Positions 41,301 to 51,693 of a stretch of 64,000 nt of DNA are shown one piece after another. The notes under the pieces were generated by a model. That model was given only the letters and a program-made list of their open reading frames with translations. It had not been told where the DNA came from and did not search any database. The position numbers and the translations under genes were made by a program. The first letter of the stretch is position 1. Every line of letters starts with the position of its first letter. Origin of the DNA: Malaya genurostris (lineage: Eukaryota; Arthropoda; Insecta; Diptera; Culicidae); contig NC_080572.1 of NCBI RefSeq assembly GCF_030247185.1, positions 183,982,866 through 184,046,865 on the forward strand, in the 5' to 3' direction.

Positions 41301-42360
41301 AGTAGTAAGGAATTCCGTACAATTCAACCTGAGAAGCCGAGAACTTAGCAAAATTTGCATTGTAGAAAGAGGCTGAAAGATGAAAAAAGAATTATCATTC
41401 GTATATCAAAAGTGAACTTCTGTTAGAACAGTTACTTGTCTGGTACTGTGGTTGCAAAGCACTAGTGTCAATCGATACCCAATCGTCACGATCCGGACGA
41501 GTGAACTCGTGATAGAAACCAAGCGCATGCATCAATTCGTGTGCAATCGTTCCAGTTCCCAAGCAACCAGGCGCCTGCAAGTTCACCAAATTGTAAGTGT
41601 TGTCCATGCTGCGCCCCACGTAGGACCAACAACCGGTGTTTCCACTATCAATGTTTACGTAAATGGTTTCGGTAGTGCGCGGTTTAAATCTAACGCAAGT
41701 TTTCGCAGCGTATTGGTTCATAGCAGTTTGTATATTGGCAAGTTGAGCGGCAGCTGCAACAGAGGACATAAAACATAAGGAAAATTTTTCAAACTACATT
41801 GAAACTGTTGTAAAGCTATAATTTTTGATTCGCAGTAATCAGGATATGTTCATGATTTCTAATTACGACACAGCCAATTAAAAAAAATCATTTTTAGATG
41901 GATAAAGCATTGAACGTTGTTTTAGTTTGTTCTCGTACCTAATTGCTACTTTGAAAACTTACTAAACGTTCCAATGATTACATAAGGCACCACTGCATCC
42001 GGCCATCTGACAGTGGTGCTACTTCCCAACGGAATAGCGTTCCGCTGGACTTCTGGTTTAAGCATTATATCATATTGGTAATAATATCCAATGCCTTGCT
42101 CGAAAGCAAAAGTTTTATTCACCTTTTGATCGTGATAGCGTAAACGTTCGCCTGTAAGCAACGATTTAATATAGCAAACAATTTAAACGTTCAGCAACAA
42201 CATACTCATAACGAATGTACTTACCAACTTCGAGAAAAGGTCGGGTAGCAAAATTGGCCTCTCCAGGCTTGTGTCTGTAGTTAATCGGAATAAAAAAATC
42301 TTTGGCCACACCCACGCCGAGTAACGTTGCAAATAGTACAAGAAAGGAGTACGCAAACAT
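38197..42360 (-). CDS. Secreted astacin-family zinc metalloprotease, 6-7 exons
   Basis: Exons on the minus strand: 42225-42360, 41963-42151, 41436-41753, 41230-41372, 41054-41167, 38421-38585 and probably 38197-38334. All have GT-AG borders and compatible phases, about 400 residues in total. The signal peptide MFAYSFLVLFATLLGVGVA is followed by a short pro-region. The catalytic domain has the zinc site HELMHALGFYHEFTRPDRDD and the Met-turn YGSVMHYSKY. Four cysteines (KTCVRF, TGCWSY, PGCLG, MYCNS) fit the two disulfides of astacins. A threonine-rich, probably O-glycosylated linker follows (TTTTTK repeats, exon 6). Intron 5 is 2.5 kb and contains a LINE gag relic and a 690-bp repeat. Substrate unknown; insect astacins act in gut, reproduction or development. 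Confidence 0.92.
38421..38585 (-). CDS. Astacin exon 6: threonine-rich linker
   Basis: 55 codons after TTTGTTTCAG: TTTKV then repeated TTTTTK(A/P) and TTTTTTRR blocks, ending TTTTTTQ before GTAATG. The same DNA read on the plus strand gives a valine-rich frame that is only a shadow. Continuity with exon 5 (ending CNSSTTTTTTLAP) is strong because both are Thr runs in phase 0. Confidence 0.8.
38640..39390. other. Astacin intron 5, left part
   Basis: Contains an unrecognised 83-codon plus-strand frame at 38864-39115 (MTEKSTVIKC...). No domain seen; probably decayed transposon or chance. Confidence 0.35.
39394..40140 (+). pseudogene. Decayed LINE ORF1 (gag-like) in an astacin intron
   Basis: Plus-strand pieces in shifting frames resemble LINE gag proteins: MPVYMVGNAIEVSLAGQ (about 39480), VRVVRMQLRKTIPSYIICGQ (about 39630), a Thr/Asn/Ser-rich tail and SSPPRKRVTTRSNTK near 40050-40100. 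Stops and frameshifts are frequent. Family within the I/Jockey-like LINEs is uncertain. Confidence 0.6.
40340..41028. repeat. ~690-bp interspersed repeat, continuous copy
   Basis: Starts AAGGATGGCTTTTATCG and ends CAATCACCAACACTGA. Same order as the interrupted copy at 21284-26084. No clear inverted or LTR-type ends and no coding. It lies in astacin intron 5 just upstream of the exon 5 donor. The ending CCAACACT is the target used by two MITEs in the other copy. Confidence 0.85.
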
Positions 42361-42404
42361 TTTGTCAAATTAGAATTTGAACACCTTGCGGATCACGTTC
42401 CATT

Positions 42405-42412
42405 CTTATATA
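42405..42412 (-). promoter_or_regulatory. TATA box of the astacin gene
   Basis: CTATATAAG on the minus strand lies 45-52 bp upstream of the ATG, giving a short 5' UTR of about 20 nt. This suits a strongly regulated secreted protein gene. Confidence 0.65.
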
Positions 42413-42419
42413 GGATTTC

Positions 42420-43772
42420 CTGGAGCAACCAAAACCGTTAACATTGACGTTGCTAGTGTAGTGTAAAGTAGCTCTTGCGTAAATATCAGCAAAACATTAT
42501 ATTCGAGACAACACTTTTTCAAAAGACAAAAAATTGCCTTCAGTATCGCAACTGTAACTGTCTTGAAATACGGTATAATATTCATGTTTTTCTCTCCAAA
42601 ATTAGTTTACTTACACAGACCATTGTAGTATGCTAAACTTGTAATTGAACAGCTGTATTTGATTACCAGTTTCACCATTCGCAAAAACACTCTGTTTTGA
42701 TTGCTACAGATTATTGATATCGAGATTATATTAAAGCACAGATAACAGAGACTCAAGTCTTATTCAAAAAGCTACGTAAACTTCCAAATCGCTACTCGAA
42801 AAAATTGCCACTGCCACAACTAGTTACACAATTGTTCGCTACTAAAGTTGGGTGGTTTTTATGTGGTATCAGGTAGACGGTATTCAAAAATCTTAAGGCA
42901 TACAAATATTTGATATCGGACAAATCCAGTTCACTTTCGAACTCTCTAGCTTAACTTGACCGCCCGTGAGTTTCCCGTGATTGATCAGAAACCAGTTGAA
43001 ATTTCATATTGAATTAAATGCATGATACTTGGGGAGTCGTAGATTATGCACAACGTGCAACCTGAACTGATTTAGTACATGGATCAATAACGTAGATGGC
43101 CACGCCCATGCAGGTCAATATGGGAAGGGAACAAATGTTAGTTCAACACTTGTTGCTACTAGTGACCGAGGAATTCTCTGCATCACCACAAGTGTCATAG
43201 GAAAGGAACGGTGTTAGTGGGGCGAGGAAATGATCAGGATTTATTTTGGTAGTTAATGTGATCTACTTATTACTTATAATATTATCATGTGTTTATTGCT
43301 CTGGGTAGCCGACTACCGAGAATACGTTGCAATTTTATCGCGTTTTGTATTAATATGTGCTTCCTACTAAAATACGATTTTTTTTCCGAAACTCGTAAAA
43401 CTCCGGACAGCTGGCTGTCGGGAGGTTTGCTATCAGTTCGTACAATTAATTCATTGTGTTCTGTTTTTTTTGCAATACATAACCGTCGATGTCTACTCTC
43501 TAACCAAAATTTAAAAAGAAAACCAAATGGATCCTCCTCGCCGTCTAAACTATATTTACATCTGTCCTTGTCAAGCAAGCTCACGAAAAATATCTACACG
43601 GTTATAAACTTAGCACTTAGCAGATCAATTTGAACTGCTCTGCACTGATGAGTCAAAGACGAAACGTAGAAATAATAATAACGGTTATGTACCCTAGCAC
43701 AAAATTTGGCTAACCCTTAAATAAGTGATTAACGTTTCGCTCCATTATATTGTTGATTACTTAACCTGTAAT
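42420..43772. other. Intergenic DNA, no gene seen
   Basis: AT-rich sequence upstream of astacin. A frame of about 100 codons at 43285-43633 occurs on both strands without recognisable similarity. Confidence 0.45.
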
Positions 43773-44774
43773 CACAGATAACAGATATACAGGCTCGAAC
43801 ATTTTTTTTCAAAATCCTGTGAAAATTTAAATTTTGCTATACGTTGGAAACACTACTGCCACCTACTCGACTGTTCGCCGCGATCTTTCAAAACGTTCCA
43901 CTACGTTCCGGAACGGTAACAAAATCCTCCTGCCTGTTATAGAAATATTCCAACTACAACAATTTTAACACTTATCACACGATTTCCCTAACCAATGTCG
44001 AAATAATTGCTAGTTAAAAGAAAGTTAGATGGCGGACCCTGTATCACAGACTAACAGACAGGACACTCAAATTAGATTCTTTAACCATATAAACGGTCAT
44101 TTCGAATATTCCTTTAGTTGGGACAGTACTCGCATATGTCATGATGGCGTCACGTTACCCTATCAAAAACATCCTGTCTCTCATCTAGACTGTGTTTATT
44201 TTTTCATTTACCAACCGAGTTGCCATTCATACAGAATTACCTGTAATGTATTGATTTGTATACCTCCATGCGAATTTCATGCAGGATGCAGATTTAATAC
44301 ATATTGCCAGAACTATATACAGAATTGTGCCTACCTCTCATCCTCCAACGCAATACAAAATCGAACCCGTTTTGTTACAATATTTACTAGCTTCTGGTCT
44401 GCCGCCACTTAATTTCGGGTGAAAATTACCAACACAATAAAAAATAGTATAGATGAACAACGTTGAGAAAAATAAATGTTTACCTTCCAACAGCGCAAAA
44501 TAAGTTAAATATATTATCAACGTAATCCAATAATTTATTGTGACGATTCATTATCAAATATTTTGATGAAATCAGGCATCCCTGCAAGCAGCTGATCGGA
44601 GTTGACAAACGAGGGGAGTAAAAAAACTTTTACGTAACACAAGGGGTGTACCGATAGTAAATAGTTCGCGCAGTACAATATAGGTGGAACTAGTGCATCA
44701 CGAAAAATTATTTTTATAAGAATTTACTCATACTGTCATGTCTGTTAGTCTGTGCCTGTATATCTGTTATCTGT
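43773..44774. mobile_element. MITE with CACAGATAACAGATATACAG ends, split by another element
   Basis: 22-bp inverted ends match perfectly (43773-43794 and 44753-44774). Without the inner insertion the element would be about 290 bp. Confidence 0.75.
44045..44753. mobile_element. hAT-like non-autonomous element with CACAGACTAACAGACA ends
   Basis: Inverted ends CACAGACTAACAGACA and TGTCTGTTAGTCTGTG. CCTGTAT flanks both sides (44038-44044 and 44754-44760), a 7-8 bp target duplication. The target lies in the right end of the outer MITE. The 127-codon frame inside (44029-44412) is not recognisable as a protein. Confidence 0.7.
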
Positions 44775-44779
44775 GCTAT

Positions 44780-46265
44780 AATCACCGGAGCTCGACACAC
44801 ATTCGCTTCACCAAATATTAATGTGAATATGTGAAATACTTCTGTTAAGCAACAATAGAGCAAATGCAGATTGTCATCCCATCCTTTGAGTCAATGCACT
44901 GAACAGAGATCCCTCTCCAATGGCTTCGACATAATAGATGTTTTCTCTTCCAAATGTGATTCTTGCTTCCGATAATCGATAGAAAAGCTCACAGAACTGA
45001 ATTTAGTATTGGTAAACTTAACACAATGTTGAGTTTCTCTTATAGAGTTGTTCATTCGGTAGAGTAGAATATATTTACAATTTTTATTTTTATTTAGGTA
45101 ATCATCCTGAACATTGATCTTTTTGCCAATTGTTATGTGCGCTTAGTGTAATCTAAATCATTCGATTGCAAAATGCAAGGAAAATCTCTTAGTTTGATCT
45201 TAGCGCTTCTACAGCACTATATTTTTTCACTAATAGTACTGTTGTTGTACCGTTGAATTCCACTATGTTATATCACGTCATTACACTCTCACAAAGTCAC
45301 TATTTTCACAGTCACTATTTTTCCGAAAGTGTATCAAACGTTATAATACAGATACGTATTTCGGAATGCTATTTGCATCCTTCTTCAGTGTATCGGTTTT
45401 ATAAGCATTCTACTAACAGCTCAAACAGAAATTTAGTGACTATATTTTTATTGATTCATTCAAAAAATTTCTGATTTGTTAAACTCACGCTCACAATGAT
45501 CAATATTATTCATCTGACTCCATTGCACATTACAACTGGTGAACGATATCAGGTCTTTCTCTCCTGCCTACAACGGTGTTTCTAGAACAGTCATATATAT
45601 CCCGCCAGTCATTTAGTAAGCAATAATTGTGATACCAAATTAAGCACGTGGTTCGAAATGAAGAATCAAGTGGATCAAGTATGGAGGTGATTTATCCACA
45701 CAAAACAACTCGTTGCGTGCCAATTTTTTTTATCGATCTAGTATTCTTTACTTCGACGGCCAAACATGCAACTCGTTATGTGGCAAACACCTATCGATGA
45801 TCTAGCAAGCATAGATAACTTTTTCAACGGAAAATTCCATTTCCAAATAAAACTTTTTTTTATTTTTTCTCACTTTTCCGGCACACTTTCCTATTTTTTT
45901 TATATACGAACCGGCGGGGGTAGAATCTAATCAAACGAAAAAAAAAAAGAATCTTGCAAATCCGTCCATCCGTTCTTACGTGATGCGATTACAAAGAATG
46001 ATCTCAACATTTTCATATATGTAGATTGTAAATAAGACAAAATATCTCTAAGGAACGGTCTCACCAGTATCCTGCTTTTCCCATTCGCATTGCTTTAAAC
46101 AAAGCGAGATGACACACCACTACCGAAAAATAAAATAATGTAAATACTTGCGAATGGCGCGAATTTTTGATTTTCAGTTTGAATCACACGATGGCTCTTT
46201 GATCGATTGACGTTGTTTGGGCGGTAAATTCCGTCGCTTGTGCATTTTTCAGTTTTGCGAATCAG
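44780..46265. other. Intergenic DNA, no gene seen
   Basis: AT-rich; no coding frame, tRNA or clear repeat recognised. Confidence 0.5.
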
Positions 46266-46270
46266 CATTA

Positions 46271-47542
46271 AAGACTGTCCCAGAAAGTATAGACGCACTT
46301 TGATTTCGCTGTAAATAATTCACAAGTGTTAGATATTCAAATTTTATTCGATATACTGATAATATTAGACTACAACAACAGAATATTATTCTCAACATTT
46401 GCTACTTAGCCATTGTAGACTAGCTGGCGCACCTTCTTGCGAACGTTCCTCATTAAATTCCGTACAGACTTATTGGCGACAAGTTTTGACACTTGTTTCC
46501 AATTTTTTTCGAACTGTTGAATGGTTTCGGCTGCCAAGACATATTTCCTAAGATGTGCCTTCGTTAATGCTCAAAATTCCTCAATAGGTCGAAGTTATGA
46601 GCAATTTGGTGGATTCATATCTTTTGGAACGAAAGTGACATTTTTGGTAATATACCATTCTACCGTTGATTTCGAGTAGTGGCAAGAAGCAAGATCTGGC
46701 CAGAAGAAAACAGGATCCTTGTGGCTTCGAATCATGGGTAGAAGTCGTTTTTGTAAACATTCCTTGATGTATATTTCGCTGTTCATTGAAGCAGTGGTGA
46801 TGAAGGGTTTCGAAATCTTACCGCAGCTACAATTTGCTTACCAGACCATAGCTTTCTTGCCAAATTTTTCGACTTCAATCGATGTCTCGGACTGGTTTAA
46901 CAACTGCCCTTCTCGCACCGTATAATATTGTGGTCCCGGCAAGGATTTGTAATCGAGTTTCACGTAGGTTTCGTCGTCCATGATTATGCAGTTCATAATT
47001 CCAGCAGAATCGTATTGTACAGCTTTCGAACCCTCGGCCTGATTGATGCTTCGTGTTTCGAACTACGTTTTGGTTGTTTCTGCTTCTTATAGGTTCGAAG
47101 ATTCAAACGTTCTTTAGCACGAAGAACATTTGACTTCGAAGTGCCCACTTTTTTGGCCACATCCCGAACTGAAACCTTCCTCTTTTGCTCGAACGCCTTC
47201 AGTATAAGTTTATCCAACTGAGGGTTAGCAGGACCTTTTTTTCGACCCGTTTTCGGTTTATCCTCAAAGGTGTTATCCTTATCGATCACTTACTCCTTCC
47301 ATTTTTGCTATCTTTATCAGTGACAGTCCGCGTTCTGTGCACCATTTGTACAGAATTTTTCGACGTTGTTCTGCTGAAAGTCCACGCATTCCGAAACAAA
47401 CTAATGAAAACGAATGAACAACTGCACAAGTGGTTAGAGAAGAGTGTAAACAACAGGACGCAGCCATAAAAATTTACAGATTATAAACCATTGCGAAATG
47501 GCAGCGCTTTTTGGTTGTGTCCATACCTTCTGGGACAGTCTT
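46271..47542 (-). mobile_element. Tc1/mariner element, DD37E, inactivated
   Basis: Length 1272 bp. Inverted ends AAGACTGTCCCAGAAAGTAT and (reverse complement) AAGACTGTCCCAGAAGGTAT. TA flanks both ends. The transposase on the minus strand is broken by stops. Confidence 0.88.
46420..47440 (-). pseudogene. DD37E transposase pseudogene (ITmD37E type)
   Basis: Readable in order on the minus strand: FGMRGLSAEQRRKILYKWCT (47400), GRKKGPANPQLDKLILKAFE, the HTH part KVSVRDVAKKVGTSKSNVLR, IMDDETYVKLDYKSLPGPQY (first Asp), FWPDLASCHYSKSTVEWYIT (second Asp) and PIEEF (Glu). There are 37 residues between the second Asp and the Glu, counting one stop. Two in-frame stops lie near the Glu and a frame change near 47280. 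Without these it would be a typical ~350-residue enzyme. Confidence 0.88.
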
Positions 47543-47754
47543 TATTCAATAAATAACACCTTTCCTTTATCAACACACACTTGTCACAGTGATACTATCA
47601 CTCAAAATAACTCCACTTACTATAAATTGTAATTAGAATTCTTTATGGTAACACTTAGGCACCGCATCGTATTCCCAGAAATTCATTAATTTCATCACAG
47701 GTTCAAAGTTAACAACTGCAAATTTAATAGTTTTCTCAGATGGAAGAAAACGTA

Positions 47755-48625
47755 TAAAAAAGTACGGGTGTGTAATGTCAGACATAACTGGACGTCGTGA
47801 ATACGAATAAAACTGACACGCTTTCTATATACTTCCGAATATCAATTAGTTGATAGATTGTGTGAATTGTGCAAGCTTTTCCCTTTTTCACTACTAGAAT
47901 TTGAAACGTTACATCTAAACTAAAGTACAGATTAGTTACATTGAACATTCTGGCATACAATTAAATATTACGAAATAACCAGTTTAGTTCTTTATGGTAT
48001 AAACGATATTAAACACTGTTGCGAATTTTGCACTGCGAAAATTGCACAAAGCTAATCAAATTATCCTAGATTTGCACAACATTGATGGTTTTAATTTCCG
48101 GTTTGCAAAGAAGTAATCTTTATAGTTCTTTAGATAACATTTGGAGCCATTAGAAGGGCTGATTTTGCATAATGTTCCCCATTGTAGTCCATTTTTCGTT
48201 GTATTTTGCTCCAATGCAAATGACCAAAAGCAGGATGATGCAATCGATCTTCTTTGAACGACCGAAGTCCAAATGAGAGTAAGACCTGAGCGTTTGAGGT
48301 TTTGTACCACGCAAAAGGTCTGCTCTCAAATGCTACTCCCTACGATCGAAATCCAAATGAATCTGAGCGTTTCAAGCTTTATACTTGGATTGTTTTTACT
48401 GAAGTTGGTAGGAGTACCTCACCTCGGCATCTAGTTCCGTCTGAAGCACTAGAAGAAATGAACGAAGTCAAAGTTTACCTTTTATATCAATCAAGGTTTA
48501 CCTTTTATACTCGTCCAGTAGACAATCGGAACTGATATGAGCTTGACTACTACAAAACCGACGTCTCGGTGCAAAAAAGGCAAGCAAGCGTAGTGATTTT
48601 TCCTCATTATTTACAAAAGTTTTAG
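47755..48625. repeat. LINE-free paralogue of the 6.9-19.4 kb locus
   Basis: Segments homologous to A (17060-17250), B (6945-7080), the 134-bp unit core (two copies, 48270-48390), the spacer next to the LINE poly(A) (48425-48470, shared AGAAGAAATGA) and the TATA region (48490) occur here in one short stretch. On the minus strand TATAAAAGGTAAAC occurs twice and GTATAAAGC once, each before a CGCTCAG motif. No coding frame was found, so it may be a relic of a repeated, possibly histone-associated, transcription unit. Confidence 0.6.
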
Positions 48626-51266
48626 AAAATTTCATTTTTCTGTTACTTCTGCTTATCTCACACCTTAAGGTCTGAGGACAGAGGGTCGTGTGTTGCGTTT
48701 TAAATCGACCACGTGGCTCGCTCAATTCCCTTTGCGCATCGTATTTCTCTTGTACTCTCTTGTATATGAGCAAGCTGTACCGGGTTGCCAGCATACATTT
48801 TATTATTTTGATGAGAAGTTTTATCACATTAATCTATCGTATGGGTTGGACATTACATGGATTCCAATGAACAATGAATCAATATTTAACTTTCACAAAG
48901 ATTGAATGCCTGTGTGTTTGGCAGCCTTGTTGAGGAAATTTTATTTCTCTCTTCTTTTTTCGAATGCTATCAGGAAACCAAAGCGAAAAAAATGGCGGAT
49001 GCATTGAAACTGACTTTGTTTCACAGGAAAATACTAGACTTTATTTTTATCGCGATAACATATATGTTTTTATGTACTAATCGCATCTAAACTAAATTAT
49101 CTGGACTTTGTCACGGTAGATTTATGATACAAGCTTTCAAAGCCGAGATATTCGATGAACAAGTAGAGGTATGCATTTCCGAGCGTTCAGCAGTTCTTCA
49201 TTCAGAAAAAAATACAACACGACCGCTAAACTCAATGAATCATTCTGAAAATTTCACAGAATATTCTCAACTAAATTTCGAAGACATTGTCAGGTGGGTT
49301 TTCCTATATTCTGCACCGTTTCCAAGAAAATTTAATTTAAAACGGGAAAATAGCAAAAAACCTACCTCTTTAGGGTACTGTCCTCAGTCTGAAACAATTT
49401 TGATAATTAATGTCCCATATTTTCGTCAACCAAGATGATTTCGATTCATACTAAGGTTTACAAACATTGGGACAATATGTTCAGAGTATTTGCAAGAGTT
49501 TTGGGATTAGAATCGCAGGATACCAAACAAAATTAAAAGGATAATCGCCATTTGTACTAAAGCAAACTATATACCTGCACGCAAACATTTGTATGTAGCT
49601 TTCTTTTTACACATAATGTAGAATATTGTACGAATAATTAGGTTCAGACAGTTTTAATTTATTTCAGAGAAATAGTTACAAAATAACTGGTTAACTTTAA
49701 TTAATTGAACTGGTTGAAGTTGCAATTTGTTTTCCTTTAATAGATTTGAATATTTGACAAATATAACCATTGAATAAAATATTCTATATCTGAAAAATAA
49801 TACTGAATATTAAAGATAAAAACCATTTCTTCAACATAGCATTATATTCATTCAAATTTCAATTTCAATTTTATCAATAAACTTCGAATGACTGGCTGTA
49901 TGCGACCTCAAAGTAGATTTCTTGGTATTTCGCTCCTGACTGAAATAACAGAAAGACAATTGGTGGAGTTAATCATATCTCAACAAACTTACCTTCCCTC
50001 GCCACGGCAGTGAAAATAATAAATTAATAAATTTTCACATATGCTACTTATCCACCGAAAAAGAAAACAATAAGATTCATTCAGAATCATTGAAACTTTT
50101 CCATTGTCCATAAATTCACATTTAATTGTTCTGTATGAACTACACTGGTAACAAAGGAGAAAAACAAAATTTCCCATAATAATTGTTTGTCTAAAGTTGA
50201 AATTGCCCTATAATTACATGAACTCTATGTCTACTACAGACTTTCACTTCAATGAATACTCACCAAAGTGCTCTAACATAAGGTTTGCCAATATTTCCAT
50301 CGAGCTCCATTCATAATCACTGATAAATCAATTTCATATTACCACCACAATACGTATCGAAAAAAAAACAGAACTTACAACTCCAGTTAAAATACATTTG
50401 TTTACATTATGTCATTGGTTTTTCGCACAAGTTGTTCGATGTTTGGCATGATTATAGATGATATACTTACAAGTATTGAATCATCAAACTCATCTGATGC
50501 TGTCATGCTACATACGGACAAAAATATTTTAAAAAGTGAAGGAAACGCCCTGATAAATAATGATAAAATCATACGATCTTATTTTACCTTCAACATTGCG
50601 AATCATCTAAGCTTCATTCAACTTTAGGGAAAAAGTTTCTTCTGTGTTCGACTGTATGAAAACTGCAAAATGAAAATAAATGGAATGATTTTTGTAACGG
50701 AAATACCATAAAACACATTAATTTCGATTCAAGAAAACATACATACAATTGTAATACAATTTCATATTTTTATGTCATTCATATAAACAGTGGAAGAGAA
50801 TCCGAAGAAATGTGTATAAAACTCGTTCATTGTTAAACATGAAATTATTCGAACTGTTCATAATTTATTTTTAGGAATAAATTCTTCACAATGATTAAAA
50901 TGACAATTGGTTATATATTCAGTCTGATTCATGACGATTCACACACAGTTCACTAGCATTTCAAACGTATCTGACAGCTGTATAACATATGGATGGAAAC
51001 CACACATGAAAGAAGTGAAACTCACTGAATATTGATTATATGATCATACAAATTGTTTTATCATTCAACAGTCGGAATCCTCAGTTATATATCGTATTGA
51101 ATGAAGTTTCATCCAAAATTCGGCTAGCGTTTTCTTTTAGTGTAGACAAATTCACTGGGTCTTAAAAAATACATAGCGAACTTTTATGCGTGTACATAAC
51201 AGCTAACATCTCTACGAAGTGAAGCCGCAAAACGAAACGTCAAGAGCACACGTGAAATTCCATCAT
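48626..51266. other. Intergenic DNA, no gene seen
   Basis: AT-rich. Several 60-110 codon frames (for example 49124-49438) have no recognisable family and no conserved motif. Confidence 0.5.
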
Positions 51267-51274
51267 ATGCATAT

Positions 51275-51498
51275 CAGCGATGTCAGATCTACGGAAATCT
51301 CCGTAGATCTACGGATTCGAACATTTTCTACGGAAATTGGATTTTTGCTACGGAAATCTACGGAAAAATTAAATTTTTCAACGGAGAACTACGGAACTAG
51401 TTTTGTCTGGCGAGCAAAAAAAAAAGCTTTCTAGTGCGAGAGCTTCCGAGGAAAATACCAATCTACGGAAATGATACTACTACAATCTGGTATCACTG
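51275..51498. mobile_element. hAT-type MITE, CAGCGATGTCAGAT ends, in the pescadillo promoter region
   Basis: 224 bp. Perfect 8-bp duplication ATGCATAT at 51267-51274 and 51499-51506. Ends CAGCGATGTCAGAT and ATCTGGTATCACTG are imperfect inverted copies. The body repeats CTACGGAA about nine times. It lies about 195 bp upstream of the pescadillo start codon. Confidence 0.88.
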
Positions 51499-51693
51499 AT
51501 GCATATATCAATTCAAAACAGCCTCTGTTTTTCGTACCACATAGCAAACAGCAAGCATTTTCTTGGTTTGCGGATCCTACCCGTAAAGAGAACTTTAAGT
51601 TGTGTTACCCACGAAAGTGCTAGTGTTTGCATTTATAGATAGTACTGATTATTAGTATTCGATTTAAATCTAGGACAAGCAGGTTACATCAGA

